From Craspedostauros australis (lineage: Eukaryota > Bacillariophyta > Bacillariophyceae > Mastogloiales > Achnanthaceae): a stretch of 64,000 bases of DNA. Where the stretch lies: contig JAMXDE010000011.1 in the NCBI GenBank assembly GCA_026770025.1, positions 2,356,001 to 2,420,000 on the forward strand. The letters run 5' to 3'. The notes beneath the pieces were generated by a model that saw nothing but the letters and a program-made list of their open reading frames with translations, ran no database searches and was not told the origin of the DNA. Below are positions 30,998 through 42,999 of this stretch, piece after piece. A program made the position numbers and the translations under genes. Numbering within the stretch: position 1 is the first letter of the stretch; the number at the start of each line of letters is the position of its first letter.

Positions 30998-31601
30998 GCT
31001 GTCTCGTTACTGCAATGCTATTCGACTATTTGTGTGTGTGTGTGTGTTTGTGTTGTGGTCGTCTGTTCCGTGTATAACCCCATGGAAGATATAATACAAT
31101 AGGTCTGGTCGCAGCTGCACTTGCTGGTGTGGCTGCCAAGGGAGGTTGTCGTCGCTGTTTCGTTGGTGGTGGTGTGTGTTCCCAACAAGGCTCCAAGTTT
31201 GAGGATCTTCGTGTTGTCCAAAACCACGACAGAGACGAGGGAACACAAAATCCCGAACTCGGCCTCATGTTTCCTTGGCCATGCTCGCTGTTCTTCCTTC
31301 GTCCGTGAGATGGCTGCGACACCATCTCGAGTAGTTCGATTGGATCAATTCAGGTTCCTCGGAGAATGCGACCTTTGAGACGTGGATAAGGATGACTCAA
31401 CAGTGACGTTCTTCGGCACGCCAAACACTTGAATGCGCAACGCCAACCAACTCACCAACTCCAACAGCTCACACAACCATTATTGCAACTCATTCCTCTG
31501 CATTGCGATCAATCCCTTGGGGTCCTCCATTTGCAATTGCTGGGTCTTTGGCATAATTGCAACAACACAAGATATTCCAATCCATCAGTCAATCAATCAA
31601 C
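30998..31601. other. Divergent promoter interval with a TG microsatellite
   Basis: This separates La (minus) and the PRXL2-like gene (plus). A run of TG dinucleotides lies at 31031-31047, about 35 bases upstream of the La start codon and so probably within its 5' leader. No gene is seen. Confidence 0.5.
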
Positions 31602-32606
31602 ATGGTCCGAGTCACCGCATTCACGTCTACGATCTTCGTGTTGCTGGCATGCCTCGCATCCAACGTGGATGCCTACGCACCCTTGATGGGCGCCAAGGCC
31701 AGATCCATCACGACGGGCGACGATGTGGATCTCGGAGCCTATCTCTCCGAACCCGACTCCGGCCGGACCATGCTCATCCTGGGCACGTACGCCGCTGATT
31801 TCAACGCCATCGAATACGCCCAACGCCTGCGGTACTACCTGCCGGAACTCAAGGAACGCTGCAACGTTTCCAAATTCGGCCTCCTGCTCAGCTGCCAACC
31901 GAAGGCCGCGAAGGCGCTGTCGGACGTTGTGGATTTGGATCTGGACGAGGTGGACGTCTTCGTCGATAACAAGGGCACGATCGCGCGGGAATGGGGCGTC
32001 GAACGCGGCTGGTTGCCGGAGAATGGCGACGTCAATCCCTTCCTCAAGCTGTTCGGTATGCTGTGGGGACTCGGTGCGTGGGCCACCTTGCCGGCCGTCA
32101 TCGGCGGGTACCTTGGCAATCCGCTCAAGCCGCAGCGCTGGATTGAGGATGCCTTGGCCGTTGGCCAGAAGAAGGGTCGCTGGCCCGACACCGCGTTGGA
32201 CATGGCGTCGGATGGTTCCATCACCAACAAATTCTCAGAGCTTCCCGTCGTCGGGGATTGGCCGCGTCGGCCCTTGGAGCTTGCCACGCTGCGATTGCAG
32301 TCCATGGTGGGCATATCGATCAAGAATTGGAAGGAGCTGTCGCCCGATCAGGAGGCGTTGGATTCTGGAGTTCTCACTCAGCTCGGTGCCTGCATCGTGA
32401 TCGATGCGGCATCCGGAAACGAATTGTACAGCTGGCGTGATCCTGGCATCTGCGCCGTTGCCAGCTTCGAGGACATCATCGAAGAGCTGGCCATGTCGAC
32501 GCCAACTCCATCCGCCTCACTAGCGGAAGCAAAGATCGCAATCAAGGCGACGACTACGACAACAGCTCCGACGACTGTGAAGGAGGATACACCTCTGAGC
32601 ACGTAG
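31602..32606 (+). CDS. PRXL2/AhpC-TSA_2-like thioredoxin-fold plastid protein
   Basis: This is a single exon of 334 residues from ATG 31602 ([10 protein letters not shown]); the upstream open extension lacks protein character. A signal peptide ([14 protein letters not shown]) is followed by [11 protein letters not shown], with an aromatic residue after the cut, which fits plastid import. The mature part starts [20 protein letters not shown], typical of the peroxiredoxin-like 2 group, and contains a hydrophobic hairpin ([23 protein letters not shown]) that may associate with membrane. The tail is Thr/Ala-rich. The classic CxxC or peroxiredoxin TxxC signature is not seen, so redox activity is uncertain. 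The family assignment is from memory of the ILGTYxADFNxIEYAQRL pattern. Confidence 0.65.
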   Translation: MVRVTAFTSTIFVLLACLASNVDAYAPLMGAKARSITTGDDVDLGAYLSEPDSGRTMLILGTYAADFNAIEYAQRLRYYLPELKERCNVSKFGLLLSCQPKAAKALSDVVDLDLDEVDVFVDNKGTIAREWGVERGWLPENGDVNPFLKLFGMLWGLGAWATLPAVIGGYLGNPLKPQRWIEDALAVGQKKGRWPDTALDMASDGSITNKFSELPVVGDWPRRPLELATLRLQSMVGISIKNWKELSPDQEALDSGVLTQLGACIVIDAASGNELYSWRDPGICAVASFEDIIEELAMSTPTPSASLAEAKIAIKATTTTTAPTTVKEDTPLST

Positions 32607-32692
32607 AGAATGAGTATTACGTAAATCAGTGCTCTGGAAGACTACTTGCATAGATTATTCTTTTCGTTTCGGTGGTGTTTCCGTTGCTTTTT

Positions 32693-35600
32693 TTACATCA
32701 TCTCGTCATGGCTTTCGAACGAATCGGATATTCCTAAGCTTTCATCGTCCAGAGTCGCATGCTGATCGAAGTCACTCCCATTGCCATGGCTGTCATCGTC
32801 GTCATCATCGTCATCATCATCCACAAAGTCTTCCTCTGATGATCCGAGAGAAATGGACTCTTCTTCGTCATCATCATTTGGTTTGACCGGCGGTGTCTTG
32901 CCATCCTCGTCGCGTGTGTGCATGGAGTTTGGCACACCTCGGAAATCCACTTGGACGAGTGCTGCTCTCTTTCGTCGTGGTTGCGGTTGTGGTGTACTCG
33001 CGCTGGTGCCGGCATTGGCTTCGGCACCATTTCGTCGAGTCGCAACTAGTGGCACGTGCTCCTCAAAGTGAATGGATGTCAACTCTTTTCGAATCGGCCG
33101 TGCGATAAACCGTGCCACAGAGGTCATGTTTGCATTGCTGCCGTGTCCTGGCATCGTTGCTCCTGAATCAACCGTCGGCGATCGCGATCCAAACATCTGT
33201 GGCATGCTGCGTTGAGTACTCGCGGATGCGTCATGCAACGCGGCTTGATTGCCTGGAGACATTTCATCCAATCGCTTCCGAAATGTCGCAACAGCCCGTA
33301 TCAAATATTCCGATACCTTGCCGTCACCACCATCACCAACAATCCCTCCATCAGAGTGATTCAAGGAGAAAGTCGACGATGGCTTGACAGCGATCTTGCG
33401 TTTCTTTGCGACGGTCCATTCCGAGGCACCACACCATGCTTCCAATTTCTGGCAAACGTGCAGTCTTGCCAGATTCGTCAGCTCGTTGAAAGACTCGGCC
33501 GAGGCAGGGTCTGCCATACCTTCTGCCTTTTGGACCAACGAGACGCTTGGTTGGGCGGAACGCCATTCTGTGCACTGGTATAGCTTGTCTGTTGAGAGGG
33601 AAAGCATGAGCTTCGACGCGCTCGACACGGTTCGGCCGAAACTTGGTGGGAAGACCGTTCGATGGTGACGATACGTTTGGATCAGCACTCCGAATGTTTC
33701 GAATATTACTTCGACGTATCGGAAAGGACTGTCGCTGTTGCGACTCGGTTTGGCTGCAGTTTCTGTCCCTGGCCTCCGTTTGGTTGATCGAGTGGTAGGA
33801 TCTACGAAGATCAGAGAAGCAATCGTCATGTGCAGCAGCACTTCGTAAGCCGAAGCGAGAGACGACAGCGACAGATCCTTGAAGGCGCATGTGGCGTCAT
33901 ATCGGATCATTGGTGTTTCATCCTTTTGAGGTCTGTAGTCGTCGTCGTCGTCATCATCATAGTAATAATCATCGCCGTCGTCGGCGGTGTCTTCAACGTG
34001 TTGATCGTTGTCGAGATCACCATCGTGTTGGCGGTGGTATTTCTGAGTCTGAGGGCTGTTGCCATTGCTGCGGTCGGTGGCACACACGGCCTTCCGGAGG
34101 AATTCCATGACTGTCTCCGTGCATGCCAACAGAAATCCAAGCAACCTCTCGGGTTGTTCCTGAACTTGTAGAATGCACAAGCTCCAATGCCTCCGCATGC
34201 CCTCAACGAAGTTTGTGCCCTTATCGTATCGTCTTGTCAAACACCGTGATATCTGATCATGGAGCTTGTTCTGGGCGCTTCCCTTTGTCACACCGCGTTG
34301 ATTCGAAAGCAGTGATGAGTCGGTGCAATCATCCTTCAATGCGGCAAGCCCGTTGCATTGCGATTCTGATTTTAGATTCTTCAGAAGCTCCGAAACCGAT
34401 GATGTCTCCGTGGCAGACTCTATCATTGATACAACCTCCAGCAGATGGATGGAAAGATCGCCGAGCTTGCCGTTGCTCGCGCTCTGTTTTGTGGAAATTG
34501 GAATTGAGCCTTCATGAAGCATCGCCCAGCTCAGATCCAACATCGTATTCATCATGCCGTAGTCGCCAGTACCATTGCTGTCAGCATCGGCTTCGGTAGA
34601 ATGCGCTGCTAACAGGCATAGGATTTCCAGCAGTTGAAATGTCATGGCAGAATCTCGGCAACGACGAACATGGGATAGCAGAGAGTTGGCGACGGAATGT
34701 CGAATGGATGAATTTCCATCGCTGCGATCGTTCTCGTCGTTCTCGTCGTTCTCACCACGTCCACGATCGTGTGAGGGATAATTCAGGTCGAGGTGCTGAT
34801 CAAGGTTGATGCTTAGATCGGCGACGCTGTGACGATGCTTCTGATTCGTGTGAAGGTGTCCATGTTTGTCCAGAGCATGCTTCAGTGGTCGTAGGAAGTG
34901 TTCCTCTACGCTGTTTCGAGACTGTTGCTTGCTCTTGCATGCCTCTCGGAGCGACAGCACCAGCAAATGGCAGTGCAAGAGGCTCTGCTTGTGAATATCA
35001 CTTTGATGCAATTTCTGGAAGCAAATACGTATTGGGGGCGGACGGGACGTTAGAAGAGCGAACACGCACATTGCATCAAGAGTTGTATACTTCACGACAC
35101 GAGCACAGCAAGAGGCCATCTTCGATACAGGTAGAGTCTCACCTTCCTCTTCGAAGATGATCGATTCGATGGTCCCTTCGCAGCTGAAATACGATTCAGC
35201 AATTGAACAAGATTGTCGAAATATTTCTCGTGGATACCGTCCCGGAGATGCATGCGTGAAATGCCGACGTGCGACGATCCGCTCTTTGCGTCGGTCACCT
35301 TCGGGACGTCACGTTCCAGATGATGGTGTTCGTTGCGATTTGAGTGCTGTTGTGGGTGCCGCTGTGGCGGTAGCCGGAGCCAGGTGATGAGTTGGTTCAT
35401 ACAATCAGTTGCCAGACGGAGCACCCGATAAGAATCATCCGTGGCGTCCGCTCGATTCGTGCCAAATTTGTGACTACGCAGAACTCTCTGGAGTTCTGGG
35501 CAACCCAAGCATGTCCAAAGAACTCCAGCATCGATGAATACGTTGGGTTGAAAGAACTGCTGAAATGCGACATCGATCGTTTCGCAGATTGTTTGGACGG

Positions 35601-38600
35601 TGGCGCCAAGATTCAATTGGTTGTCCTGCAATGAACCAATATCAATGTAAGTAAGCGTCGTTCAGAAGGGAAAGGGGAGATAGGAGGAATACGCACGATC
35701 ACCGAAATTGGTGAGAAACTGGCATCATGTGGACCGGCGATCTTCTCCATTGGAATGACGAGGCCTCAGCAATCCATCCTCTTCATTGTCGTCACCGTCA
35801 ACAACATTGTTTCCTGTTCGTCTTACCTCGTTGAGCATCCTGTGAAGGATACTCCGTTTGCGTTTGATCTCTCTCGTCTGCTTGCTCAGTTGCTTGCCCG
35901 ATTTCTTCTTTGGTGCCTCCATCGAGCGCACCACCATCTTCAGCATCTGTTTGATCACTGGCAGTTTGCCGCGAATGGTGAAGAGCTTGGCCAGCTGATA
36001 GCTCAATTGTCGAAGGGTGACGTCATTGGCGGCAACGTTGCCACTGGTGACAGAGCTTGAAAATGACTGACCGCTTGCGCACACGGCTGGTGATAGATTT
36101 GGCGAATGGCCCCGGACTTGAGCATGAGCATGAGCTTGCGTCTGCATTGCCGCGAGTTCATCCTGGTGGTGTGTGTATAGATTGGAAAGAATCGCTGACG
36201 ACAGACCCATTCCGATCAGCAGCGATAGGCAGTAGCGCTTCAGCTCCTGCACAAGTCCAAGAATTCCATATTCTGGATTGATGCAAAAGAGGATTTCCTG
36301 CAGCTCCCGTTCGTGCAAGGTGAACTCTGCCTCGGTGCCGTTCAGCTCGAAGGATCCCAGGCATTGCTGCAGACATCGAAGCAGCATCATCTGCCTTGCT
36401 GTAGTAGCATTGAAGCAATCGAGGTAGGTGGACGAAAACTCGATCGGTGACTTCAGCCATGCCTCCGGCTTCCATTTGGATGCTGCTGATGTGGGAGTCG
36501 ACGGTGTCGATGATTTGCGGGTGAGAGCGATGGTGCGGCCGACTTTCAGGTACTCGTACGTCAAGTCATGAACCCATCTGCAGGTATCCATCCATGTCGA
36601 GGTGCTGTTGACTTTGGCATCGGTCAGAAGTGTGGATGTTGAAAACACGAGGTTTCGGGACGAGGGTGACTCCGCATGTCCGTTGGCGTTGTCGGTGGGG
36701 TGATGCTGCGGAAAGAAGCTGGTGTATGATTGGAAGCCCAAGTCGCCTTTGCTCTTGTGACTCTGGTGCTGAGCCAAGTACCAATCCAGGTTGAGGACAA
36801 GCCCTGCATTCGTGAGACCCTGCTGCATGACCTTGAATGCCCTGAGCCCATCCTTCGGAGTTGGACAGCTGACAGCCATCGTCGTCATGCAGCACAATGC
36901 CTCGGATCCGATTCTGTAATCGATTTGACCGTACGTGGCATCCATGAATAGCTGGAACACGCAGTGCTTCAATCTATCACCTGCATCCCGCGACTCCAGG
37001 GCATCGTCTGTGTCGATGATGCGCCGGTACAGCCTCAGCGCGTTGATCAGCGATGTATCTGAAAGTCCCATGAGAAGGTTTCGGATGGCGCTGAGGATGA
37101 AGCCCCGCAAAGATGCTGAGCCAGCGTTCGTGTCGTTTTGAAGAACCGCAATGACGCATCTGTTGATCATGTCGGCCGTCTCTGAACATTCCTCAGCTTC
37201 CAGCTCGGCAATTAGGTACCTGATTGTTGAGGACAGTTCCGTCCAGTCGTCGGACGATGCGATATCTGCAACGAAGCCGAGATATAGGCGCCGAGCAGGA
37301 TCAACTCTCGTTCTTCTCTGAGTTCGTTGTCTTGGTACCTTGACCAGCGTTGCTGACAGTGTTGGTGATGGTGTTATTCGTGCTGCTGGTACTTCCGCTT
37401 GTGTTCCTATGGACTCACGCTGATTGGTTGTGGAGTGCTCCAGAGGTACGAGTACTTGTCGATTGCGACGTTTATCCGCTTGCTGCAGTCCCTCCAAGAA
37501 GAAGATTTTGGACTGCGAAGTCATTTGTTTGTATGTTGCTGTCATGCATGGCTTGAGCTGGGCGGAAGAAGATGCAGTGTCATGGGAGTCATCGTCAGCG
37601 TCGGATTGCATCAGTCGGACGAACCATGTCACCAAGGTTGTGGTCAAGTAGTCATTCGCAAGCACTGGCTTCATTTCTGGAATGCAGACCATCGCATCGA
37701 ATGCGCCGTATGGGAATTTCCCGTTCATTCCCAGGAGCCGCACTGTGGACAGTATGGATGCACGGTATTGGTTCATCTCGCAGAGTTTGAGCATGACGTA
37801 GACATCGACGCAAATGATCCGTGACGGATGTTTGAGACTTGTCATGGTATGAGTGCGAGCCTGCTGAACGGTGCCCATTCCTTCATCATGGTTGAAAGTT
37901 CCTCCTAACAGTTCTTCAATGATGCAAAAATACGTCTTCGCAAAGCTTTGCTGAATCGGATGCCCTCGCTGCTGGTGCCGCTGGTGCAATTGGCACGACA
38001 GCGCATGACAAATGTCGGCGAGCAACTCCAGCCGACGACCTGACTTTCTCCCTCGATTGCGCACCATGCACCCAACCTCGTTTCGCAATGCATGTATACA
38101 ATGTCGGACGTGAGCATCCGAATTGGAAATCGCGATAATCTCATGGAACAACGCCGTGAAATCCTCATCTTCCACCCACGCCAATGATCGGATCGCAAAT
38201 TGGAACAGGAAGTCTTCTTTATCATTGTCACCATCTCCATTCCCGATGGTAACAGCACGTCCCGTACCTTCCGCTGTCGCTTCTGTGTTTGTGGATGCAG
38301 TGCTCGGATGAGTATTGGCATGTTCATATCCATCTTCATCAGGATGAAGCTGTGCCAAACATTGTAGCAAGGCAAACACCATCTTTGGATTTTTACGCAC
38401 GGCACTTTCGAAGGCTGGAATGACGTCGCGTTCGATTACGGTCTGGGCATTGTCCTGGCTCAGCAAGAGTGCCAACGGTAGCATGTCCAAGTATAGCACC
38501 TGACAATCAGCGTCATCTCTTTGCGCAGAGATTGCCATCAGCAGGTTCTGGCGTAGATGCTGATGTGCCGTGCCGATGTTCTTGACGATTACCATGTAGA

Positions 38601-39147
38601 TATTGCGCAGGATGCTGACCGGCAGTCCGTTCCTGTTGCGAAGCCGTCTCCATGCATGCAGGAACGCGGTGATTTCGTCCAGCAAATTCACGCAGTCTTC
38701 TTGCGTCGATTGCATGTCATGCTGTGCGTTAGTGATGGCACTGAGGTTGCCGCTGTTGTTGCCGCCGCTTTTTTTGGCATGGTCTTCGTTCGCGTCCTGT
38801 GGTTGCAGCATGGAGGAGCCATCATGGCACATCTCTGCCGAAACGCCGCCATGTCTTTGTCTTCCAATCTTGGTAGACCATTCGAACAGATGCTGGAGCT
38901 TGCGATACAGGCTCTGTTTGTTGTCGCCGCCCATGGTTGTTTCTGTGCTCGCTGTTGCCGTCGTTGGTCTCGCTGCACTTGTCGGATTCCGAAAACCGTT
39001 TCGATGGATCACGTCGTGATGGGCGCAAGATACGGAAAGCAAGTGCCCAACGAGTATTGCTGTTACTGTTACTGTCGATGTCGATGCTGCTGTTGATGCT
39101 TTGAGATTACCTTGTTGACGTCCTCTACCGCACAATACCATACGCAC
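32693..39147 (-). CDS. Giant alpha-helical protein, tentative FANCI-like
   Basis: There are three exons: 35827-39147, 35143-35625 and 32693-35014. Introns of 201 and 128 bp (GTAAGA...GCAG; GTGAGA...CCAG) are both phase 0 and join HRMLNE-DNQLNLG and SSSKRK-KLHQSD. The product is 2041 residues from ATG 39147; a second start at 38934 (MGGDNKQSLYRK) would remove a Thr/Ala-rich head. Most of the protein is amphipathic helix suggestive of an ARM/HEAT-like solenoid (VIERDVIPAFESAVRKNPKM, RLYRRIIDTDDALESRDAGD, LRQLSYQLAKLFTIRGKLP). The C-terminus is strongly acidic with runs of Asp (two tracts, near 33940 and 32800). Parts resemble FANCI in order and pattern (a lone EYLIRAVATFRKRLDEMS helix near the end; the VIERDVIPAF/VFALLQCLAQL pair), but the length exceeds the usual 1300 residues and the ubiquitinated-lysine region cannot be located. 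The family is therefore unsure; existence as a gene is firm. Confidence 0.75.
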
Positions 39148-40350
39148 ACATCAACCACACACCCGCAGAGAGAGACGCGTGGTATCAATGCTCGTGGAGG
39201 ACGCATCGATGTCGTCAACTTGTGCAATCATTCGACCGTTTTTCGACTGTCGCACACACGCACACAAAACAACGAACAACAAAGCCGCGAGATGTTGTGG
39301 GCACAAAATCCGCGATGTGTGTCTACGTACGTTAATGACCGTTATAGTTGCAATTCAAGAAACGAGGACGACAAATCAGTCATGTTTCGTGAATGCGAGA
39401 TTGCAACAAGGTTGTAGGACTCGTAGAATACCAATTTGAGGCTAGACACACGTGCGCGTCAAGGGAGAAGAGCCGAGCTCGTCATTGTTCCTCACTGAGT
39501 TTCCTGGACCAGAAAATGCTCGCCAAAGCGAATGCGGGAAGTTGTGCGGTGCTTCTGTTTCGTCAGAGCAGATTGTCACATGTTGTAGATGCGTGCAAGG
39601 CGACAGCAAGGCACGGGAATTCCGCTGAAACTGTCACACGTTCGCATTCGACCACTCTGACTAATCATCAACTTCGTACGTGACTTGATTGGAACGACTC
39701 AACACTCGGAGTATATCCACAATGATAACGTATATAACCGTTTAATGTTTGAAATCCGAACACCATGTACCCCGTCAACAAACGTTGAAAGTGCTCAACA
39801 AACGTTGAAAGTGCTCAACAAACGTTGAAAGTGCTCAACAAACGTTGAAAGTACTCAACAAACGTTGAAAGTACTGAACAAACGTTGAAAGTACTGAACA
39901 AACGTTGAAAGTACTCAACAAACGTTGAAAGTACTCAACAAACGTTGAAAGTACTGAACAAACGTTGAAAGTACTGAACAAACGTTGAAAGTACTCAACA
40001 AACGTTGAAAGTGCTTCGTTGACGAATAACGCTTATAACGTCAATTAAATGGTGAAGATGAAATTCAGCGATGTGGGATTGACAAGATCGACCAAAGGTT
40101 AATTGTCCTACACACGATTGAATCGTGGACTGACCACGAACATCCGAACACCAGTTTCAGTGGAATTCCCGTGCCTTGCAGACTTTTTGCCAAAGCCGAT
40201 TCGAGTTGTGACGCTGGATGTTCATGTTTTGCATTCGTCATGGGGAACACTGGGACTCCCAGGTACTCTGTTCTACTCCGTGCATACACGAGCACGTACC
40301 ATACTGTAGTCTCGTTGGCCTAGCTATGGTTTATGAAGATGCGGATCCGC
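39148..40350. other. Interval carrying a 20-bp minisatellite
   Basis: This holds the 5' flank of the giant gene and the 3' flank of the Asn-rich gene. The minisatellite at 39776-40015 is its only clear structure. Short open frames at 39112-39683 look like chance. The DNA next to the repeat is AT-rich (AACGTATATAACCG at 39727; CGCTTATAACGTC at 40028). Confidence 0.5.
39776..40015 (+). repeat. Minisatellite, 12 units of exactly 20 bp
   Basis: The unit is CAACAAACGTTGAAAGTGCT. All 12 units keep the AACGTT palindrome core unchanged; variation is confined to two positions (GTGCT or GTACT, and C or G at the join). Units 1-3 are GTGCT-C. Units 4-7 and 8-11 show the same order of C, G, G, C joins, so an 80-bp four-unit block appears to have been duplicated. 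Unit 12 leaves the pattern. Confidence 0.95.
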
Positions 40351-41502
40351 CTATATTGCGGACGTGACGCAAGGGTTGCTCAGCGCTGCCAGTGCGACTG
40401 CGCATTCGATCGACGGACGCTTGCTCTGTTGAAACCGCACCATGGAAGTTTTCGTGCTTTGGTGCTCGAGGTTGGGTTCGTTGTTGGAGGGTTGATAAGG
40501 CCGCCTCTTGAAACATGACTTTAACGTACCGTTAGATGGTTGCGACTGCGCTAGCATGTTGCCTCCACGAACCCCCAACGAGGGATTGCTAAGTATTCGT
40601 GGCGATGCCAACGGAGAGGCAACAAACAGCGGTCTTGTGTCAGAGCCTGCCGTGATCACAGCGTCGCTGTTGGCGTTGTTGCTAGGATTGTAGCCGCTGC
40701 TTCCGGCGGTGATGTTGCTGGTGATACTGCTAATGCTGTTCGTGCGTTGGCGGCCATCCATGTTCGCCGTGATGATGATGTTTGGAGCACCGTTTGCACC
40801 GGCAAGCTGGAGTGGTGCGTCCCACGTGCATTCGTACCGCCTGGCCAAGGTCGGCGGCAGTGGTAGCGGCATGCCAACGGGAAGGTGTTGGATGGGAGCC
40901 GTGAAGGTGTTGCCGAAGTTCATGTCGACAGGATGGATCGGCAGTCCCCAAACGGATTGGATGTCGCTGTTGTCGAAGTTGACGCTGTTGCGGTCTTCGT
41001 GTCGCTGGTTTGCGGCAGGAGCACTGTTGTTGTTGTTGTTGCTGTTGTTGTTGATACCTGTGCTACTGTTGCCACGTGGTCTAGCATTGCGTTGTCGGCG
41101 CCTGCCTTTGGTCCCTGCCCCCGCTGCCATCACAGGCGCTGGTGCGAGCGGCGCGAACGGCACCGATTGGTCGCTGATGGATACCTGGCGCCTTCTCTTT
41201 GTGACACGTTCTGATGTTGCCATCGTTGTTGCCGATCTTGGTGGTCCTGCCGTCATGAAATTGTCTCTCCTGTTTGTGTTTGTACTAGCAGCACATGCAA
41301 CTGGAGCCTCTCTCTTCATCTGCATCTGCATCTTGGCTTGTTCTGCGCTTCCTCTGTTTATGGGACGAATATTGTTGTTGTTGTTGTTGCTGTTGTTGCT
41401 GTCGTTGTTGTTGTCGATCCGTCTAGGAGATCCGTTGTGATGGGTTTTCTCGGAGTCTTTGGGCATCAACCGACGATCGCAGGCCAATCCACCCATCTTC
41501 AT
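40351..41502 (-). CDS. Asn-rich low-complexity protein, unknown function
   Basis: This is a single exon of 383 residues. There are two Asn-rich runs (near 41050 and 41390, encoded by AAC/AAT repeats), Met/Gln repeats, and basic patches (VTKRRRQVSI, GTKGRRRQRNARPRG) that could be nuclear signals. The middle has an ordered-looking stretch (IQSVWGLPIHPVDMNFGN, RRYECTWDAPLQLAG). Two Ser-Pro clusters follow (SPLASPRILSNPSLG), then LKSCFKRRPYQPSNNEP. No family is recognised. The composition resembles disordered regulatory or RNA-associated proteins. The start at 41502 is the first ATG of the frame; further 5' exons cannot be excluded. Confidence 0.55.
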   Translation of the reverse strand: MKMGGLACDRRLMPKDSEKTHHNGSPRRIDNNNDSNNSNNNNNNIRPINRGSAEQAKMQMQMKREAPVACAASTNTNRRDNFMTAGPPRSATTMATSERVTKRRRQVSISDQSVPFAPLAPAPVMAAGAGTKGRRRQRNARPRGNSSTGINNNSNNNNNSAPAANQRHEDRNSVNFDNSDIQSVWGLPIHPVDMNFGNTFTAPIQHLPVGMPLPLPPTLARRYECTWDAPLQLAGANGAPNIIITANMDGRQRTNSISSITSNITAGSSGYNPSNNANSDAVITAGSDTRPLFVASPLASPRILSNPSLGVRGGNMLAQSQPSNGTLKSCFKRRPYQPSNNEPNLEHQSTKTSMVRFQQSKRPSIECAVALAALSNPCVTSAI

Positions 41503-42999
41503 TCTTCTTTGTTCTGTCGTCGTCTGAGAGCGATGTCAGCTCGGAGGAGGAGTTCCCTTTGCCTCTGCTTTCTGTTTTCTGCTGCCGGTGTTTTGTATGA
41601 TGCCCGCAACTGGAGTTCGAAGGTTCTTTTGGGCGCCACAATTTGGAACTCGATTGTGGACGTGGTGGAGGTTGTTGATGTGGTTGACGCGGTTGATGTG
41701 ATGGACGTTGGGATGGGTATGTGGCGATGTTGACGTTGACGTTGTTGCAGATGTTGTTGCGGTTGTAGTTGCGGTTGTTGACGAAGAGGCGCCCTCACAA
41801 AGGGTTGCCTGGATGGATCCTTTTATACCTTCCTATCTCATGGAAGTTTGTGGGCGGTGATGGAGATGTGTTGTGTGCCGTTGTTGGGCCCTTGCATTTG
41901 TTCCAAAGCAGAAGCGGCAGTTCTCCCTCGCTGGGACCAACATAGCATCGGATTGAACATCACGTGTCCCAAGAGGAGAGAGAGAGGCCACAATCGCTGC
42001 AACACCGGCACCAACACCAACACTCTGCTCAGCTCTCCGGACATGTACGACTATCATACATAGCATCACCACAGTCATCATTGCGCACTGCCTCTTGTCT
42101 CTTCTTTCCAATGGCGCCTCACTTCCGCTTCCGCTCTCTCACCTCTTGCTTCTCCTGCTTCCGGTGATCAGATCGAAGTCGGATGTTGCACTTTCGGTCA
42201 CAAACGACCTTCGCTCACATTTTGGGAAAACGCTGAAGTGACATCAAGAACGTCCCACGGCGATTCAACGCAGTCCACCTTTTCACTCGTTGGCTCTGCG
42301 CAAGAAGAGAGAGGACAAACTTCTTGACCCAATTTTGTTCGGTTCAGTTCTTCAGCTCGGAAGTTGAGCAATTGTTCGCTTTCACTTCTCCCTAAATGAC
42401 CAATGATTCTCGGAAGATGTGATTGCGATCCGTGATCACATCCCCACGGAGGTCACAGCAAAGAGGTGACGTCATGATGAGAACAATGAGTCGTGTACAT
42501 ATTGGTCAATTTAGTCAAAGGCCTATATTGGTCGATTGAGTCGCAATAGTGTCATTCCACCAACCAATTCGCTCGGGCGAAAGGAAAGAAGAAGAAAAGC
42601 ACAAAGAATCAATCAAAGCGAAGCCATCAAAATCAAACAGAGAAAGATCGCGACGTCTCGCAGCACAGAAACCACCAGACACATCAACGATAGCACTGTC
42701 CGTACCAGAGTGCGAGAAGTGGAGTGGAGGTCTCCGACCAATAGCATCACCAACAGCACCAACAGCCATACCAGCACTCCGACAGCACTGTCGCCCATTT
42801 GGTCAGGCGATTACTCCACCAAACCTATTATAATAGAATACCATATAGAATACCATACATCACAACTCTGAGCGCAACCGTATCAGTGGTCGCGAACTAG
42901 TCGATAGAGGAGTCCGTGTCTCAAAAGCTCCACAGAGCACACCACTCGACCATCCGACACCCAATTCCGAGCCATCAACTGCCACCACCTGCCATCAAC
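41503..42999. other. Divergent promoter interval
   Basis: This separates the Asn-rich gene (minus) and the SAP-domain gene (plus). The minus strand at 41499-41798 has a Gln/Thr-rich open frame that might be a 5' exon of the Asn-rich gene. TGACGTCA lies at 42467-42474. Related phrases reading TATTGGTCxATTxAGTC occur at about 42499-42515 and 42527-42541. AT-rich palindromic phrases (ATAGAATACCATATAGAATACC) lie at 42832-42853, about 150 bp before the SAP gene start. Confidence 0.4.
42467..42474. promoter_or_regulatory. CRE-type palindrome TGACGTCA
   Basis: This is a perfect palindrome about 525 bp upstream of the plastid-targeted SAP-domain gene. It matches bZIP sites of the TGACGT/ACGTCA class known from diatom CO2-responsive promoters. 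The role is inferred. Confidence 0.3.

Noticed and set aside
29594-31102. 502-codon plus-strand open frame
   Set aside because: It is antisense to La, whose domains are clear.
39776-40015. CRISPR array
   Set aside because: The 20-bp units are contiguous with no variable spacers, and the genome is eukaryotic. It is a minisatellite.
42536-42871. 111-codon plus-strand frame
   Set aside because: It has Ser/Thr/Asn bias, AT-rich promoter-like DNA and no homology that I recognise.
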